Of a stretch of 64,000 nt of DNA, positions 1-7,874 are shown piece by piece. The notes beneath the pieces were generated by a model. The model worked only from the letters and a program-made list of their open reading frames with translations. It made no database searches and had not been told where the DNA came from. Position 1 is the first letter of the stretch. The number at the start of each line of letters is the position of its first letter. Source of the DNA: Amycolatopsis sp. NBC_01480. GTDB lineage: Bacteria; Actinomycetota; Actinomycetes; Mycobacteriales; Pseudonocardiaceae. The stretch is taken from contig NZ_CP109442.1 of NCBI RefSeq assembly GCF_036227205.1, forward strand, positions 3,162,001 to 3,226,000. The letters are read 5' to 3'. The position numbers and the translations under genes were made by a program.

Positions 1-458
1 ACTACGTGGCCGCCGAGGTGTACGAGCCGGGCCTCGGCCAGCTGATGCTGCGCGCGGAAAAGCTCGGGCTGGAAAACCTGCGGCTGATGCACGGCGACGC
101 GGTGATCCTGCTGACCGAGCACGTCGAGCCGGGCACGCTCGAGGGCGTCCGGCTGTTCTTCCCCGATCCGTGGCCGAAGAAGAAGCACCACAAACGACGG
201 ATCGCGCAGCCCTCGTTCGTCGCGCTCGTCGCGTCGCGGCTCAAGCCCGGCGGCACCTTCCACCTGGCGACGGACTGGGAGAACTACGCCGAGCAGATGC
301 TCGAGGTGTGCTCCGCCGAGCCCGCGCTGCGCAACCGGTACGCCGACGAGCCGGGTGGCTGGGCCCCGCGCCCGGATTGGCGGCCGGTGACCAAATTCGA
401 GCAGCGCGCCGACGTCGAGGGCCGCGAGTCCCACGACCTGATCTTCGAGAAGCGCTGA
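1..458 (+). CDS. trmB: tRNA (guanine-N7-)-methyltransferase, 5' partial
   Basis: C-terminal part of the SAM-dependent enzyme that makes m7G46 in the tRNA variable loop. The reading frame is open from the window edge and ends at TGA 456-458, so the start and the N-terminal SAM-binding glycine motif lie outside. Visible family hallmarks are the PDPWPKKKHHKRR block, which is the most diagnostic TrmB signature, then LKPGG and HLATDWENYAEQM, and near the end TKFEQR, the usual terminal motif. About 150 residues are present, compared with roughly 220-260 for a whole actinobacterial enzyme. It is followed by hairpin repeats and a strong hairpin, so it is probably the last gene of its transcript. Family assignment is secure; nothing can be said about its promoter. 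Confidence 0.93.
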   Translation, partial: YVAAEVYEPGLGQLMLRAEKLGLENLRLMHGDAVILLTEHVEPGTLEGVRLFFPDPWPKKKHHKRRIAQPSFVALVASRLKPGGTFHLATDWENYAEQMLEVCSAEPALRNRYADEPGGWAPRPDWRPVTKFEQRADVEGRESHDLIFEKR

Positions 459-470
459 GGGTTCTTGCCG

Positions 471-610
471 AACGCCCCAATGTGGCGTTCGGTGCGCTCA
501 ACGCACCCAATGGCGCGTTCGGTGCGTGGAATCGGGGCTGGGCGCGGAGCGCCTCCGTTGAGAGTGGTGGTGGGGCAGGGCTGGAGCAACCAACGCCACA
601 TTGGGGCGCA
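471..610. repeat. Short palindromic repeats downstream of trmB
   Basis: Three related units lie in the 459-836 gene-free stretch. Unit 1 (471-489) is AACGCC-CCAATGT-GGCGTT, a 6-bp stem around a 7-nt loop. Unit 2 (500-520) is a degenerate direct copy, AACGCACCCAAT...GCGTT. Both are followed by CGGTGCG. Unit 3 (591-610) is an inverted copy that includes AACGCCACATTGGGG. The pattern looks like a dispersed intergenic repeat rather than a gene. Apart from these units and the hairpin at 648-687, the spacer holds nothing recognisable. Confidence 0.5.
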
Positions 611-647
611 AGCGCACCTCGCCACCACCGGTCTTCCGGAACGAGAG

Positions 648-687
648 GAGGGCCGTCGCCGGGTTCCCCAACCCGGCGACGGCCCTC
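648..687. terminator. Strong hairpin between convergent trmB and ABC permease
   Basis: Perfect 18-bp stem (648-665 with 670-687) around a CCCC loop. The + side is followed by TCCCCTTTA with only a short T run. Lying between the ends of trmB (+) and the ABC permease (-), it could terminate both transcripts. Confidence 0.7.
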
Positions 688-836
688 TCCCCTTTACCCC
701 GCCTGCCCTCGGCCCCGAACCGTGACAGACCCCTTCCCCCGTATCCGCCCCGGCCCCGAACCGGCGACGGCCCCTTTACCCCCGCGCCCGTTCCGGCCCC
801 CGAGCCGGACGGACGACGTCACCTACTCGTCGTCTC

Positions 837-3080
837 CTACTCGTCGGCCAGCGGCTCCGCCTGCACCCGCTTGAGCGCGGGGGTGCAGACCGAGGCCCCG
901 AGCAGGGCCACCCCGACCCCGAGCACCACTGGGGCGAGGATCCACGGGCTGATCACCACGCTGCCCGGGCTGGCCATGCTGAACAGGCCCACCCCGACGA
1001 GGATGCCGACCACCCCGGCGCCGATCGTGGCGACCAGCGCGGGCAGCGCGGCCTCCATCCGCAGCGCCCGCGACAGCACCCGCACCGGCGTGCCCGCGGC
1101 GATCAGCGCGCCGAACGTCCGGCGCCGGTCCATCACCGAGCCCGCCGTGGCGACCGCGGCACTGCAGCCCGCGAGCACGCCCGCGGCGATCAGGCCGATC
1201 ACGGTGACCCGGCGCAGATCGTCCAGCTGGGTCTGCTGGCCGGACAGGTGCTGGTCCAGGCTGCCGATGTCCACCCCGACCGCGGCGGCCGTCAGCGCGG
1301 TGCGCACGATCTCGCGGTTCGCGTCCGTGGTCGGCGCGATCACCGAGGTGTAGCTGGGCGTCACGCCGGCCGGCACCGAAGACGGGTCCAGCACGTACGA
1401 GCCGTCGGACTTGCTGTTCTGGTTGTACGCCTTCATCGGCACGTCGCCGAGCGGCTTGCCGGGGTCGGACCCGCCCGGCTCGCCGACCACGGAATAGCCG
1501 GCCGTGCTCATCTGGTACGGCGCGTACAGGCCGGTGCCCTCGGCGCAGTCGGCCGCGGTGATCCCGAGCCGGGTGAGCCGCGCGGCGTCCGCGCACGACA
1601 TGACCAGTGCCCGTTCGAAATTCTGGTACCGGCCCGAGCCCTGCGTGAGGTAAACGCTGTCGACGGCGAGCGCGCGCTCCTGCTGGCCGTACCGGGCCAG
1701 CGCGGCGTTTGCCTTGTCCACCACCGTTTTCGCCTGGTTCGAGTTGACGTCGGCGTACAGCACGGAGTCGTTGTACTGCCGCCCGCCGCCGGCCAGGGAG
1801 TCGAACGAGGGCAGCAGCGTGAGCGCCATCGAGCCGGTGAACACCGCGAGCACGATCCCGGCCGAGGCGCGGTAGGCGCCCTTCGGGTCGTTGCGCAGCC
1901 GTCGTCCGGCCAGCAGCGACGAGGGGCGGCGCCAGACCCGGACGAACGTGCCGCCGACCGCCGACGTCACCCACGGGCCGACCACCATCGCCGAGGCCAC
2001 CAGCAGGAACAGCCCGAACAGCACCATGCTGGGGCCGCTGCTGTTGTCCTTCGCGGTCACCACCGCGTACAGGAAGAACGCGCCCGCGACGGGCAGGGCG
2101 AGCAGCCGCCACCACCGCAGCGGCTTGACGCTGTGGCCGCCGGTGGCGAACAGCGGGTTGCGCAGCACGCGGCGCAGGCCCATCACCCCGGCCAGCACCA
2201 CCAGCGCGGGAATCGCGACGACGATCAGCACCAGCAGCCCGACCGGCAGGCTGAAGTCCGAGGCCAGCCAGGTGCCGCCGGCCCACGGGACGAAGGTCGC
2301 CAAACCGTGCAGCGCCGGGCTGATCCCCAGCCCGAGCAGCGAGCCGATGCCGGCCGAGAGCACGGTCTCGGCCGCGACCATCGACGTCACCTGCCCCGGC
2401 GTCGCCCCGGCCAGCCGGATCGCGGCGAGCCGTCGTTCGCGCCGGGCCGCGGTGAGCCGCGCCGAGGACGCGACGAGCACCAGGCTCGGCACGAGCAGCA
2501 CGATGATGCCGACCCAGGACAGCAGCGTCAGCAGACCGTCCGGCTGCGCCTTTTTCGTGGGGAAGCCGCTGGCCGGCCGCAGGTGCTGCCCGGCCAGCTC
2601 GTCCGGGGTGTGCCCGACGTACGCGACGAGCTGCTCCGGGTACCGCAGGGCCTGGTCGCCGAGCGCGGCGACCGGATGGCCGAACCGGTCGCCGAGCTGG
2701 TCGGCCGGCGTGGTGTTCAGCATCCGGCCCAGCGCGGGCGAAACGATCGCCTCGCCCGGCGCCGGCAGCTTCGGGATCCCGGGCGGCAGCTGCAGGCCCG
2801 CCGTGTTCCCGGTGACCGCCACGTCGACGCGGTCGATCTCCTGGCCGTTGAAGTAGTCCTTGGCGTCGCCGACCAGCATGACCGGCTGGCCGTCGGCGTT
2901 GTAGCGGTAGCCGGTCTGCCACTCGGCGCGCTGCTCACGCGCCTGCGTCGCGAACGGCAGCGAGGCGAGCAGGAGCACAAGCCCCGTCGCGACCGCGACG
3001 CCGACCGCGGTGAGGATCGCCGAGGTGCGGGTCCGCCGGTCGACACGGAGCACGCGCAGGGCGAGCTGGAGCGAATTCAT
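837..3080 (-). CDS. FtsX/MacB-type ABC transporter permease
   Basis: Membrane subunit (747 aa) of an ABC exporter of the MacB/FtsX type. An N-terminal membrane anchor (about residues 21-41, a run of Val/Leu/Ala) is followed by a large extracytoplasmic region, a cluster of hydrophobic segments in the middle, a second soluble region and a C-terminal FtsX-like block. The RRRTFGALIAAGTPVRVLSR stretch before the last membrane segments is the typical FtsX cytoplasmic loop. The start codon overlaps the stop of the upstream ATPase gene by four bases (ATGA, 3077-3080), so the two are translationally coupled and surely form one transporter. Related pairs in actinomycetes are often linked to a two-component system and to cell-envelope or antibiotic stress; that role is inferred from the divergent kinase/regulator pair. 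Substrate unknown. Confidence 0.88.
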   Translation of the reverse strand: MNSLQLALRVLRVDRRTRTSAILTAVGVAVATGLVLLLASLPFATQAREQRAEWQTGYRYNADGQPVMLVGDAKDYFNGQEIDRVDVAVTGNTAGLQLPPGIPKLPAPGEAIVSPALGRMLNTTPADQLGDRFGHPVAALGDQALRYPEQLVAYVGHTPDELAGQHLRPASGFPTKKAQPDGLLTLLSWVGIIVLLVPSLVLVASSARLTAARRERRLAAIRLAGATPGQVTSMVAAETVLSAGIGSLLGLGISPALHGLATFVPWAGGTWLASDFSLPVGLLVLIVVAIPALVVLAGVMGLRRVLRNPLFATGGHSVKPLRWWRLLALPVAGAFFLYAVVTAKDNSSGPSMVLFGLFLLVASAMVVGPWVTSAVGGTFVRVWRRPSSLLAGRRLRNDPKGAYRASAGIVLAVFTGSMALTLLPSFDSLAGGGRQYNDSVLYADVNSNQAKTVVDKANAALARYGQQERALAVDSVYLTQGSGRYQNFERALVMSCADAARLTRLGITAADCAEGTGLYAPYQMSTAGYSVVGEPGGSDPGKPLGDVPMKAYNQNSKSDGSYVLDPSSVPAGVTPSYTSVIAPTTDANREIVRTALTAAAVGVDIGSLDQHLSGQQTQLDDLRRVTVIGLIAAGVLAGCSAAVATAGSVMDRRRTFGALIAAGTPVRVLSRALRMEAALPALVATIGAGVVGILVGVGLFSMASPGSVVISPWILAPVVLGVGVALLGASVCTPALKRVQAEPLADE

Positions 3081-3772
3081 GCCGCCAGCCTCGAGGCGAT
3101 CAGGCCGTCGCGGATGGCCACGGTCTTGGGCATCGACTCGGCCAGCTCACGGTCGTGGGTCACGACCAGCACGGCCGCGCCGGACTCACGGGCGGCGCCG
3201 AGCAGCGCGTCCATGGTCTCGCGGCCGGTGCGGGTGTCGAGGGCGCCGGTCGGCTCGTCGGCGAAGATCACCTTCGGCCGGTGCGTGAGCGCCCGGGCGA
3301 TCGCGACGCGCTGGGCCTCGCCGCCGGACAGTTCGCCGGGACGGCGGGCCTCCTTGCCGGCCAGGCCGAGGCGGGCCAGCCACTCGCGGCCGGCCTGGAC
3401 CGACTCGCGCCGGCCCTTGCCCGCGAGCAGCGACGGCAGCGCGACGTTCTCCTCCGCCGTCAGCTCCGAGACGAGCATGCCGGACTGGAACACGAAGCCG
3501 AACTCGGTGCGCCGCAGCTCGCTGCGCTTCTTCTCGCCGAGCTGGTCGACGCGCTGGCCGGCCAGGTGGATCTCGCCGCCGTCGGCGCGCAGGATGCCGG
3601 CCAGCACGTGCAGCAGCGAGGTCTTGCCGGAGCCGGACGGGCCCACGATGGCGACCGCGTCGCCGGCCTGGATGTCGATGTCGACCCCGGCCAGTGCGTA
3701 CTGCCCGCCGTACCGCTTCACCAGGCCCCGCCCCGAAAGCACCGGGCCGTTCGTCCACTGTGGATTGCTCAT
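3077..3772 (-). CDS. ABC transporter ATP-binding protein (LolD/MacB type)
   Basis: Nucleotide-binding subunit (231 aa) of the exporter formed with the following permease. Walker A is GPSGSGKT at residues 44-51, the signature is LSGGE at 148-152, Walker B is VIFADEP at 168-174 followed by the TGALD D-loop characteristic of the MacB/LolD family, and the H-loop His is near residue 206 (VVTHD). All catalytic residues are present. The ATG is preceded by GAGGAG. It is the first gene of a two-gene operon transcribed away from the histidine kinase; the 186-bp shared upstream region contains a perfect palindrome at 3882-3903. Confidence 0.93.
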   Translation of the reverse strand: MSNPQWTNGPVLSGRGLVKRYGGQYALAGVDIDIQAGDAVAIVGPSGSGKTSLLHVLAGILRADGGEIHLAGQRVDQLGEKKRSELRRTEFGFVFQSGMLVSELTAEENVALPSLLAGKGRRESVQAGREWLARLGLAGKEARRPGELSGGEAQRVAIARALTHRPKVIFADEPTGALDTRTGRETMDALLGAARESGAAVLVVTHDRELAESMPKTVAIRDGLIASRLAA

Positions 3773-3881
3773 CCGGGAGTATCTCCTCGTAGCTGAGTAG
3801 CTGACGCGACTTCGTTGCGAAGAGCTTCACGGATCGGCCCGGGTGTCCACTTCGGGCAGACGGCCAGTCCGGCGGGCACCG

Positions 3882-3903
3882 GCATCGGCCGATCGGCCGA
3901 TGC
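3882..3903. promoter_or_regulatory. 22-bp perfect palindrome in ABC/two-component intergenic region
   Basis: Two 11-base arms, GCATCGGCCGA followed immediately by its exact complement, form an unbroken palindrome. It lies 44 bp upstream of the predicted -10 of the kinase gene and 110 bp upstream of the ABC ATPase start. It is a candidate binding site for the dimeric NarL-type regulator encoded next door, but binding is not shown by sequence alone. Confidence 0.45.
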
Positions 3904-3946
3904 GGCTCGAACCACCTGGCCAAGGTGCGGGCGGCCCCGGATCCTC

Positions 3947-3952
3947 TACCGT
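3947..3952 (+). promoter_or_regulatory. -10 box (TACCGT) of leaderless kinase transcript
   Basis: TANNNT hexamer ending 7 nt before the GTG at 3959, with no Shine-Dalgarno sequence between. This is the usual spacing for leaderless actinobacterial mRNAs and supports 3959 as the start. Confidence 0.55.
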
Positions 3953-3958
3953 TTCGCT

Positions 3959-5755
3959 GTGCCCGAAGCTCCGCCCCGCAGCCAAGCCCTCTACGCGCGC
4001 GCCACCGACCTGGTGCGCCGGCTCGGCATGCCCACGGTCGTACTGCTCTGCGCACTGGTTTTCGACCTGCTGTTCCTGACCAACGCGGCGCTCGACAACT
4101 CCGGCCCGCGGTTCGTGGACTTCGAGCTGCTGCCGGGCATTTTCGCGATGGTGGCCTGCGCGATGTGGGCCCGGCGGCGCGCGGCCGTCGCGGCGGCGGT
4201 CGGCGCGGCCGTGCTGATCTTCTTCACCTTCTTCATCCACTACCTGCGCACGCCGGCGTACTCGAGCGTGCTGCCGAACCTGGCCGTCACCGAGGTGGTG
4301 GCCGGGGTCGAGATGGTCTACTACGCCGCCCGCCGCGCCCGCCCCGGCGTCGCGTTCGCCGTGATCGCCGCCCTGGTGGTGGGCGCGCTGACCGCCGTCT
4401 TCGGCCGCTACCCGTACGGCGAGATGTCCAGCTCGACGACCATCCAGGGACTGCTGTTCGGGTTGCTGCTGCTCGTCGCGGCCGTGGTCATCGGCACCGC
4501 TGGGCGCACCCGCACCGGCCCCCGCGAGCAGCGGCTGCGCCGGATCCGCCGGCTCAACGAGCTGGTCCGGGGCCAGTGGCCGCTGATGGCGCTGCTCTCG
4601 TTCACGCTGCTGGTCGAGTTCGCCTTCACCTACAGCAGCGCGGTCCGGGGCTTCCCGATCCTGCTCTGCTCGATCGCGGCCGCGGTGATCGCCGTGCTCT
4701 CGCCGCGCCGTCCGGCCGACGCGATCCTCGGCGTGGCCGGCGTGCTGATGCTCTCCACCATGGTCACGCCGTTCCTCCGGGTGGGCTCGAGCTACGAGCT
4801 GCTGGGCGGGGTGGCCCCGGCCCAGGTGGTGGCCGGCATCGGCGTGGTGATCAACCTGGTCCGCGCGGTCCCGCTGGCGCGGGCGTGGCCGCGGATCGCG
4901 ACGCTGTCCGCGGTGGTCGCCGTCGCGACGGTGGTGAACTCCGTCCGCACCACCCGCTACCGGCTGATGACCGACCCGCAGGTGCTGCTCTCGTTCGCCA
5001 TCGCCGCGGCGCTGCTGCTGGGCATCGCGATCGCGATCGGCCTGTTCCTGCGCTCGCGCGACTCCGAGCGCAAGCAGGTCATGAAGTCCGCCGTCACCGA
5101 CGCGCAGACGGCCGAGCGGATGGCTCTCGCGCGCGAGTTGCACGACGTGGTCGCCCACCACGTGACCGGCATCGTGGTGCAGGCGCAGGCCGCGCGGATG
5201 GTCGGGGAGAAGAGCCCGCAGCTCGCGGTCGACGCGATGGGCCGGATCGAGGACGCCGGGGTCGAGGCGCTCGCGGCGATGCGGCGGCTGGTCCGCAGCA
5301 TGCGCGGGGACTCCCCGTCCGGCTCGTCCGAGTTCAGCGAGCAGGCCACCACCGACCTGGCCGCCGACCTGCAGCGCCTGGTCGAGAGCGGGAGCCACGG
5401 CGTGCCGACGTCGCTGCGCCTCGACCTGCCGCCGGACCTGCCGCACGAGGTCGGCCGCTCGGCGCTGCGGCTGATCCAGGAATCGCTGACGAACGTGGGC
5501 AAACACGCCGCCGGCGTCACCGAAGCACTGGTACTGGCCGAGGTCGTCGGCAAGGAACTGCACATCCGGGTGCTGGACGACGGACGCGAGCAGGTGGACC
5601 GGCCGGCCGGGGGATCGGGCGGCTACGGTCTGGTCGGCATGCGCGAGCGCGTCGCCCTGTTGCACGGGCGGCTCACCACGGGACGCGGGCCGGACGGCGG
5701 CTGGCGCGTCGAAGCGTGGCTGCCACTCGAGGCGAACGGGGATGAGGACGAGTGA
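3959..5755 (+). CDS. Two-component sensor histidine kinase (NarL-system type)
   Basis: 598-aa membrane sensor kinase. Multiple hydrophobic segments fill the first ~370 residues. The dimerisation domain has the HisKA_3 pattern LARELHDVVAHHVTGIV with phospho-acceptor His395, and a compact HATPase domain ends with GGYGLVGMRERVALLHG. The GTG at 3959 is chosen because a -10-like TACCGT sits 7 nt upstream and the protein then begins directly before the membrane domain; a longer in-frame extension to 3815 would run through the promoter. It overlaps the response regulator by GTGA (5752-5755), so the two are coupled. With the divergent ABC exporter it probably forms an envelope-stress sensing module, which is inference. 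Confidence 0.85.
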   Translation: MPEAPPRSQALYARATDLVRRLGMPTVVLLCALVFDLLFLTNAALDNSGPRFVDFELLPGIFAMVACAMWARRRAAVAAAVGAAVLIFFTFFIHYLRTPAYSSVLPNLAVTEVVAGVEMVYYAARRARPGVAFAVIAALVVGALTAVFGRYPYGEMSSSTTIQGLLFGLLLLVAAVVIGTAGRTRTGPREQRLRRIRRLNELVRGQWPLMALLSFTLLVEFAFTYSSAVRGFPILLCSIAAAVIAVLSPRRPADAILGVAGVLMLSTMVTPFLRVGSSYELLGGVAPAQVVAGIGVVINLVRAVPLARAWPRIATLSAVVAVATVVNSVRTTRYRLMTDPQVLLSFAIAAALLLGIAIAIGLFLRSRDSERKQVMKSAVTDAQTAERMALARELHDVVAHHVTGIVVQAQAARMVGEKSPQLAVDAMGRIEDAGVEALAAMRRLVRSMRGDSPSGSSEFSEQATTDLAADLQRLVESGSHGVPTSLRLDLPPDLPHEVGRSALRLIQESLTNVGKHAAGVTEALVLAEVVGKELHIRVLDDGREQVDRPAGGSGGYGLVGMRERVALLHGRLTTGRGPDGGWRVEAWLPLEANGDEDE

Positions 5756-6402
5756 TCCGGGTACTGATCGCGGACGACCAGGAGATGGTGCGGATGGGCT
5801 TCCGCATGATCCTGGACGCCCAGGAGGACATCGAGGTGGTGGCGGACGTCGCCGACGGGGTGTCGGCGGTGTCCCGGGCCCGCGAGCTCCGGCCCGACGT
5901 CTGCCTGCTCGACATCCGCATGCCCGGCCTCGACGGGCTGGAGGTGACGCGCCAGCTCGCCGGCCCGGACGTGACCGACCCGCTGAAGGTCGTGGTCGTC
6001 ACGACGTTCGACCTCGACGAGTACGTGCACACCGCGCTGCGCAACGGCGCGAGCGGCTTCCTGCTCAAGGACGCGGGCCCGGCGCTGCTGATCGAGGCGA
6101 TCCGCGCGGCCGAGCGCGGTGACGCGCTGGTGTCGCCGCAGATCACCGTCCGGCTGCTGAAGCACTTCGACGGCGGGACCAAACGACGTGACATCGCGCC
6201 GCCGTCGGAACCGCTGACCGCCCGGGAGCTGGACGTGGTCAAGGCCGCGGCGCGGGGCCTGACCAACACCGAGATCGGCGCCGAGCTGTACCTCTCGCTC
6301 TCGACGGTGAAAACCCACCTGGCCTCGGTGCAGGGCAAGGTCGGCGCGCGCAACCGGGTGGAGATCGCCGCCTGGGCCTGGCGCAGCGGTGTGGTCGACT
6401 GA
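5752..6402 (+). CDS. LuxR/NarL-family response regulator
   Basis: 216-aa regulator partnered with the overlapping kinase. The receiver domain carries the acidic pair near residues 8-9 (IADDQ), phospho-acceptor Asp54 (CLLDIRMPG) and the switch Thr/Lys (VVVVTTFD...FLLKDAGP). The C-terminal LuxR helix-turn-helix spans about 150-210, with LTARELDVVKAAARGLTN and STVKTHLASV recognition elements. The GTG start overlaps the kinase stop by four bases. Likely targets are its own promoter region and the ABC operon through the palindrome at 3882-3903 (inference). It is followed at once by a 26-bp hairpin. Confidence 0.92.
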   Translation: MIRVLIADDQEMVRMGFRMILDAQEDIEVVADVADGVSAVSRARELRPDVCLLDIRMPGLDGLEVTRQLAGPDVTDPLKVVVVTTFDLDEYVHTALRNGASGFLLKDAGPALLIEAIRAAERGDALVSPQITVRLLKHFDGGTKRRDIAPPSEPLTARELDVVKAAARGLTNTEIGAELYLSLSTVKTHLASVQGKVGARNRVEIAAWAWRSGVVD

Positions 6403-6455
6403 AGGCTCGTGAGTGTTTATGACGGTTCTAACCGTCATAAACACTCACGAGCCTT
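6402..6455. terminator. 26-bp perfect hairpin after the response regulator
   Basis: Left arm 6402-6427 pairs with right arm 6430-6455 without a mismatch (core GTGAGTGTTTATGACGG). It begins immediately after the stop codon of the regulator and should end that transcript. The extreme length and perfection suggest a mobile or dispersed palindromic element rather than an ordinary terminator. Confidence 0.7.
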
Positions 6456-6481
6456 CTTGCCGAGGGTGAGTAGCCCGTCCG

Positions 6482-6487
6482 TAGTAT
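6482..6487 (+). promoter_or_regulatory. -10 box (TAGTAT) of leaderless amidohydrolase transcript
   Basis: TAGTAT ends 6 nt before the ATG at 6494 and no ribosome-binding site is present, which fits a leaderless mRNA. Confidence 0.55.
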
Positions 6488-6493
6488 CTCCGC

Positions 6494-7801
6494 ATGTCCA
6501 GTCGTTTCCTCGCCCCCGTGGTCCTGCCCGCCGACCCCGCCTGCTCCCTGCTGCGCGACGCCGTCGTGGACGTCGACGACACCGGCCGGATCACGCACGT
6601 AGGACCGGAGTCCTCGGCGCCGGAATTCACCGGCGAGGTGATCCGGCTGAGCGGGATCCTGTTGCCGGGCTTGGTGAACACCCACGCGCACAGCCCGATG
6701 ACGCTGCTGCGCGGGATGGGCGGCGACCTGCCGCTGCTGCGCTGGCTGAACGAGATCATCTGGCCGGCCGAGGCCAAGCTGCGCCCGGAGAACGTGCGCA
6801 CCGGGATGCTGCTCGGCTCGGTGGAGATGCTGCGCCACGGCGTCACGACCAGCGCGGAGATGTACTTCGAGGGCGAGCAGCTGGTCGACGCGGTGCTCAC
6901 CACCGGCGGCCGGGTGCTCGTCGCGCCGCCGGTGATGGAGCTGCCGGGCATGGACTGGCGCACGTCGCTGGCGGCGATCGACCGCTGGATCGACGCCGAC
7001 GGCCTGCGGTTCGGCCCGGGCGAGCGGATCGAGCTGGGCTACGGCCCGCACTCGGCCTACATGCTGAACCCCGAGGGGCTGCGCGCCACCGCGGAATCGG
7101 CTGCCGCCCGCGGCGCGCTCGTGCAGATCCACGTGGCCGAGGCCGCGGCGGAGGATTTGGCGCAGCGCAAGGAATACGGCTCGGTGCCGAAGCTGCTCGA
7201 CTCGCTGGGCCTGCTGAACGGGCGGACGCTCGCCGCGCACGCCATCCACCTGTCCGACGAGGACATCGCGCTGTTCGCCGCCCGTGGCACCGGCATGGCG
7301 CACTGCCCCGGCTCGAACGCGAAGCTGGCGTCCGGCATCGCGCGGATCAAGGAGCTGCGCGATGCGGGCGTCGCCGTCGGCCTCGGCACCGACGGCCCGG
7401 CCTCCAACGACGACATCGACCTGTGGGAGGAGCTGCAGCTCAGCGCGATGCTCGCGCGCCTGGCCACCGGCGACTCCACCGTGCTGACCGCCGCCGACGC
7501 CTTCCTGCTGGCCACCCGCGGCGGCGCGGAAGCGTTGGGCCGCAACGACATCGGCGTGCTGGAGCCGGGCCGCTGGGCCGACCTGGTGCACGTCGACCTG
7601 GACGACCCGGCCTTCGCCGCCGGCCTCGACGTGCCGGACGAGCAGCTGCTGTCCAACCTGGTCTGGGCCGCGGGCTCACGCCGGGTCCGCGACGTCTGGG
7701 TCGGGGGCGAGCAGGTGGTCGCCGACGCCGAGCCGACTCGCGTCGACCGCGCCAAGGTCCAGGCCGACGTCGCCGAGACCGCCGCTCGCCTGCGCGTCTG
7801 A
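6494..7801 (+). CDS. Amidohydrolase, MtaD-like (TRZ/ATZ family) deaminase
   Basis: 435-aa metal-dependent amidohydrolase of the 5'-methylthioadenosine / S-adenosylhomocysteine deaminase group. The metal-binding pair is H64-A-H66 (LVNTHAHSPMTLLRGMGG). Further ligands and catalytic residues are seen in HVAEAAAEDL, LAAHAIHLS and GLGTDGPASNDD, followed by the C-terminal composite-domain pattern LEPGRWADLVHVD. The length is normal for the family. MTA/SAH deaminases hydrolyse the adenine amino group in methionine salvage, but TRZ/ATZ paralogues act on guanine or other azaheterocycles, so the substrate is uncertain. The gene is monocistronic, starts without a leader and ends 20 bp before hairpin repeat copy A. 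Confidence 0.82.
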   Translation: MSSRFLAPVVLPADPACSLLRDAVVDVDDTGRITHVGPESSAPEFTGEVIRLSGILLPGLVNTHAHSPMTLLRGMGGDLPLLRWLNEIIWPAEAKLRPENVRTGMLLGSVEMLRHGVTTSAEMYFEGEQLVDAVLTTGGRVLVAPPVMELPGMDWRTSLAAIDRWIDADGLRFGPGERIELGYGPHSAYMLNPEGLRATAESAAARGALVQIHVAEAAAEDLAQRKEYGSVPKLLDSLGLLNGRTLAAHAIHLSDEDIALFAARGTGMAHCPGSNAKLASGIARIKELRDAGVAVGLGTDGPASNDDIDLWEELQLSAMLARLATGDSTVLTAADAFLLATRGGAEALGRNDIGVLEPGRWADLVHVDLDDPAFAAGLDVPDEQLLSNLVWAAGSRRVRDVWVGGEQVVADAEPTRVDRAKVQADVAETAARLRV

Positions 7802-7820
7802 GCCGCACCTCCCGCCGGTT

Positions 7821-7871
7821 CCGTCAAGGACTCCTTACCCGCGTCCGACGCTGGTAAGGAGTCCTTGACGG
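7821..7871. repeat. Intergenic palindromic repeat, copy A
   Basis: Perfect 19-bp stem (7821-7839 with 7853-7871) around a 13-nt loop that itself contains GCGT-CCG-ACGC, a 4-bp inner stem. It shares TCCTTACCCGCGT...ACGC.GGTAAGGA with copies B (17142-17182) and C (29206-29256). Placed between convergent genes, it can also serve as a bidirectional terminator. Confidence 0.8.
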
Positions 7872-7874
7872 CTT

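Noticed and set aside
823..3800. Long open frames antisense to or out of frame with the ABC genes, and many like them elsewhere
   Set aside because: Very high GC leaves few stop codons in shadow frames. The translations are Arg/Ala/Gly/Pro-rich without domains and lie fully over convincing genes.
3815..3958. Longer N-terminus for the histidine kinase from 3815
   Set aside because: It would run through the palindrome and the -10 box and adds a basic, low-complexity segment; the GTG at 3959 fits better.
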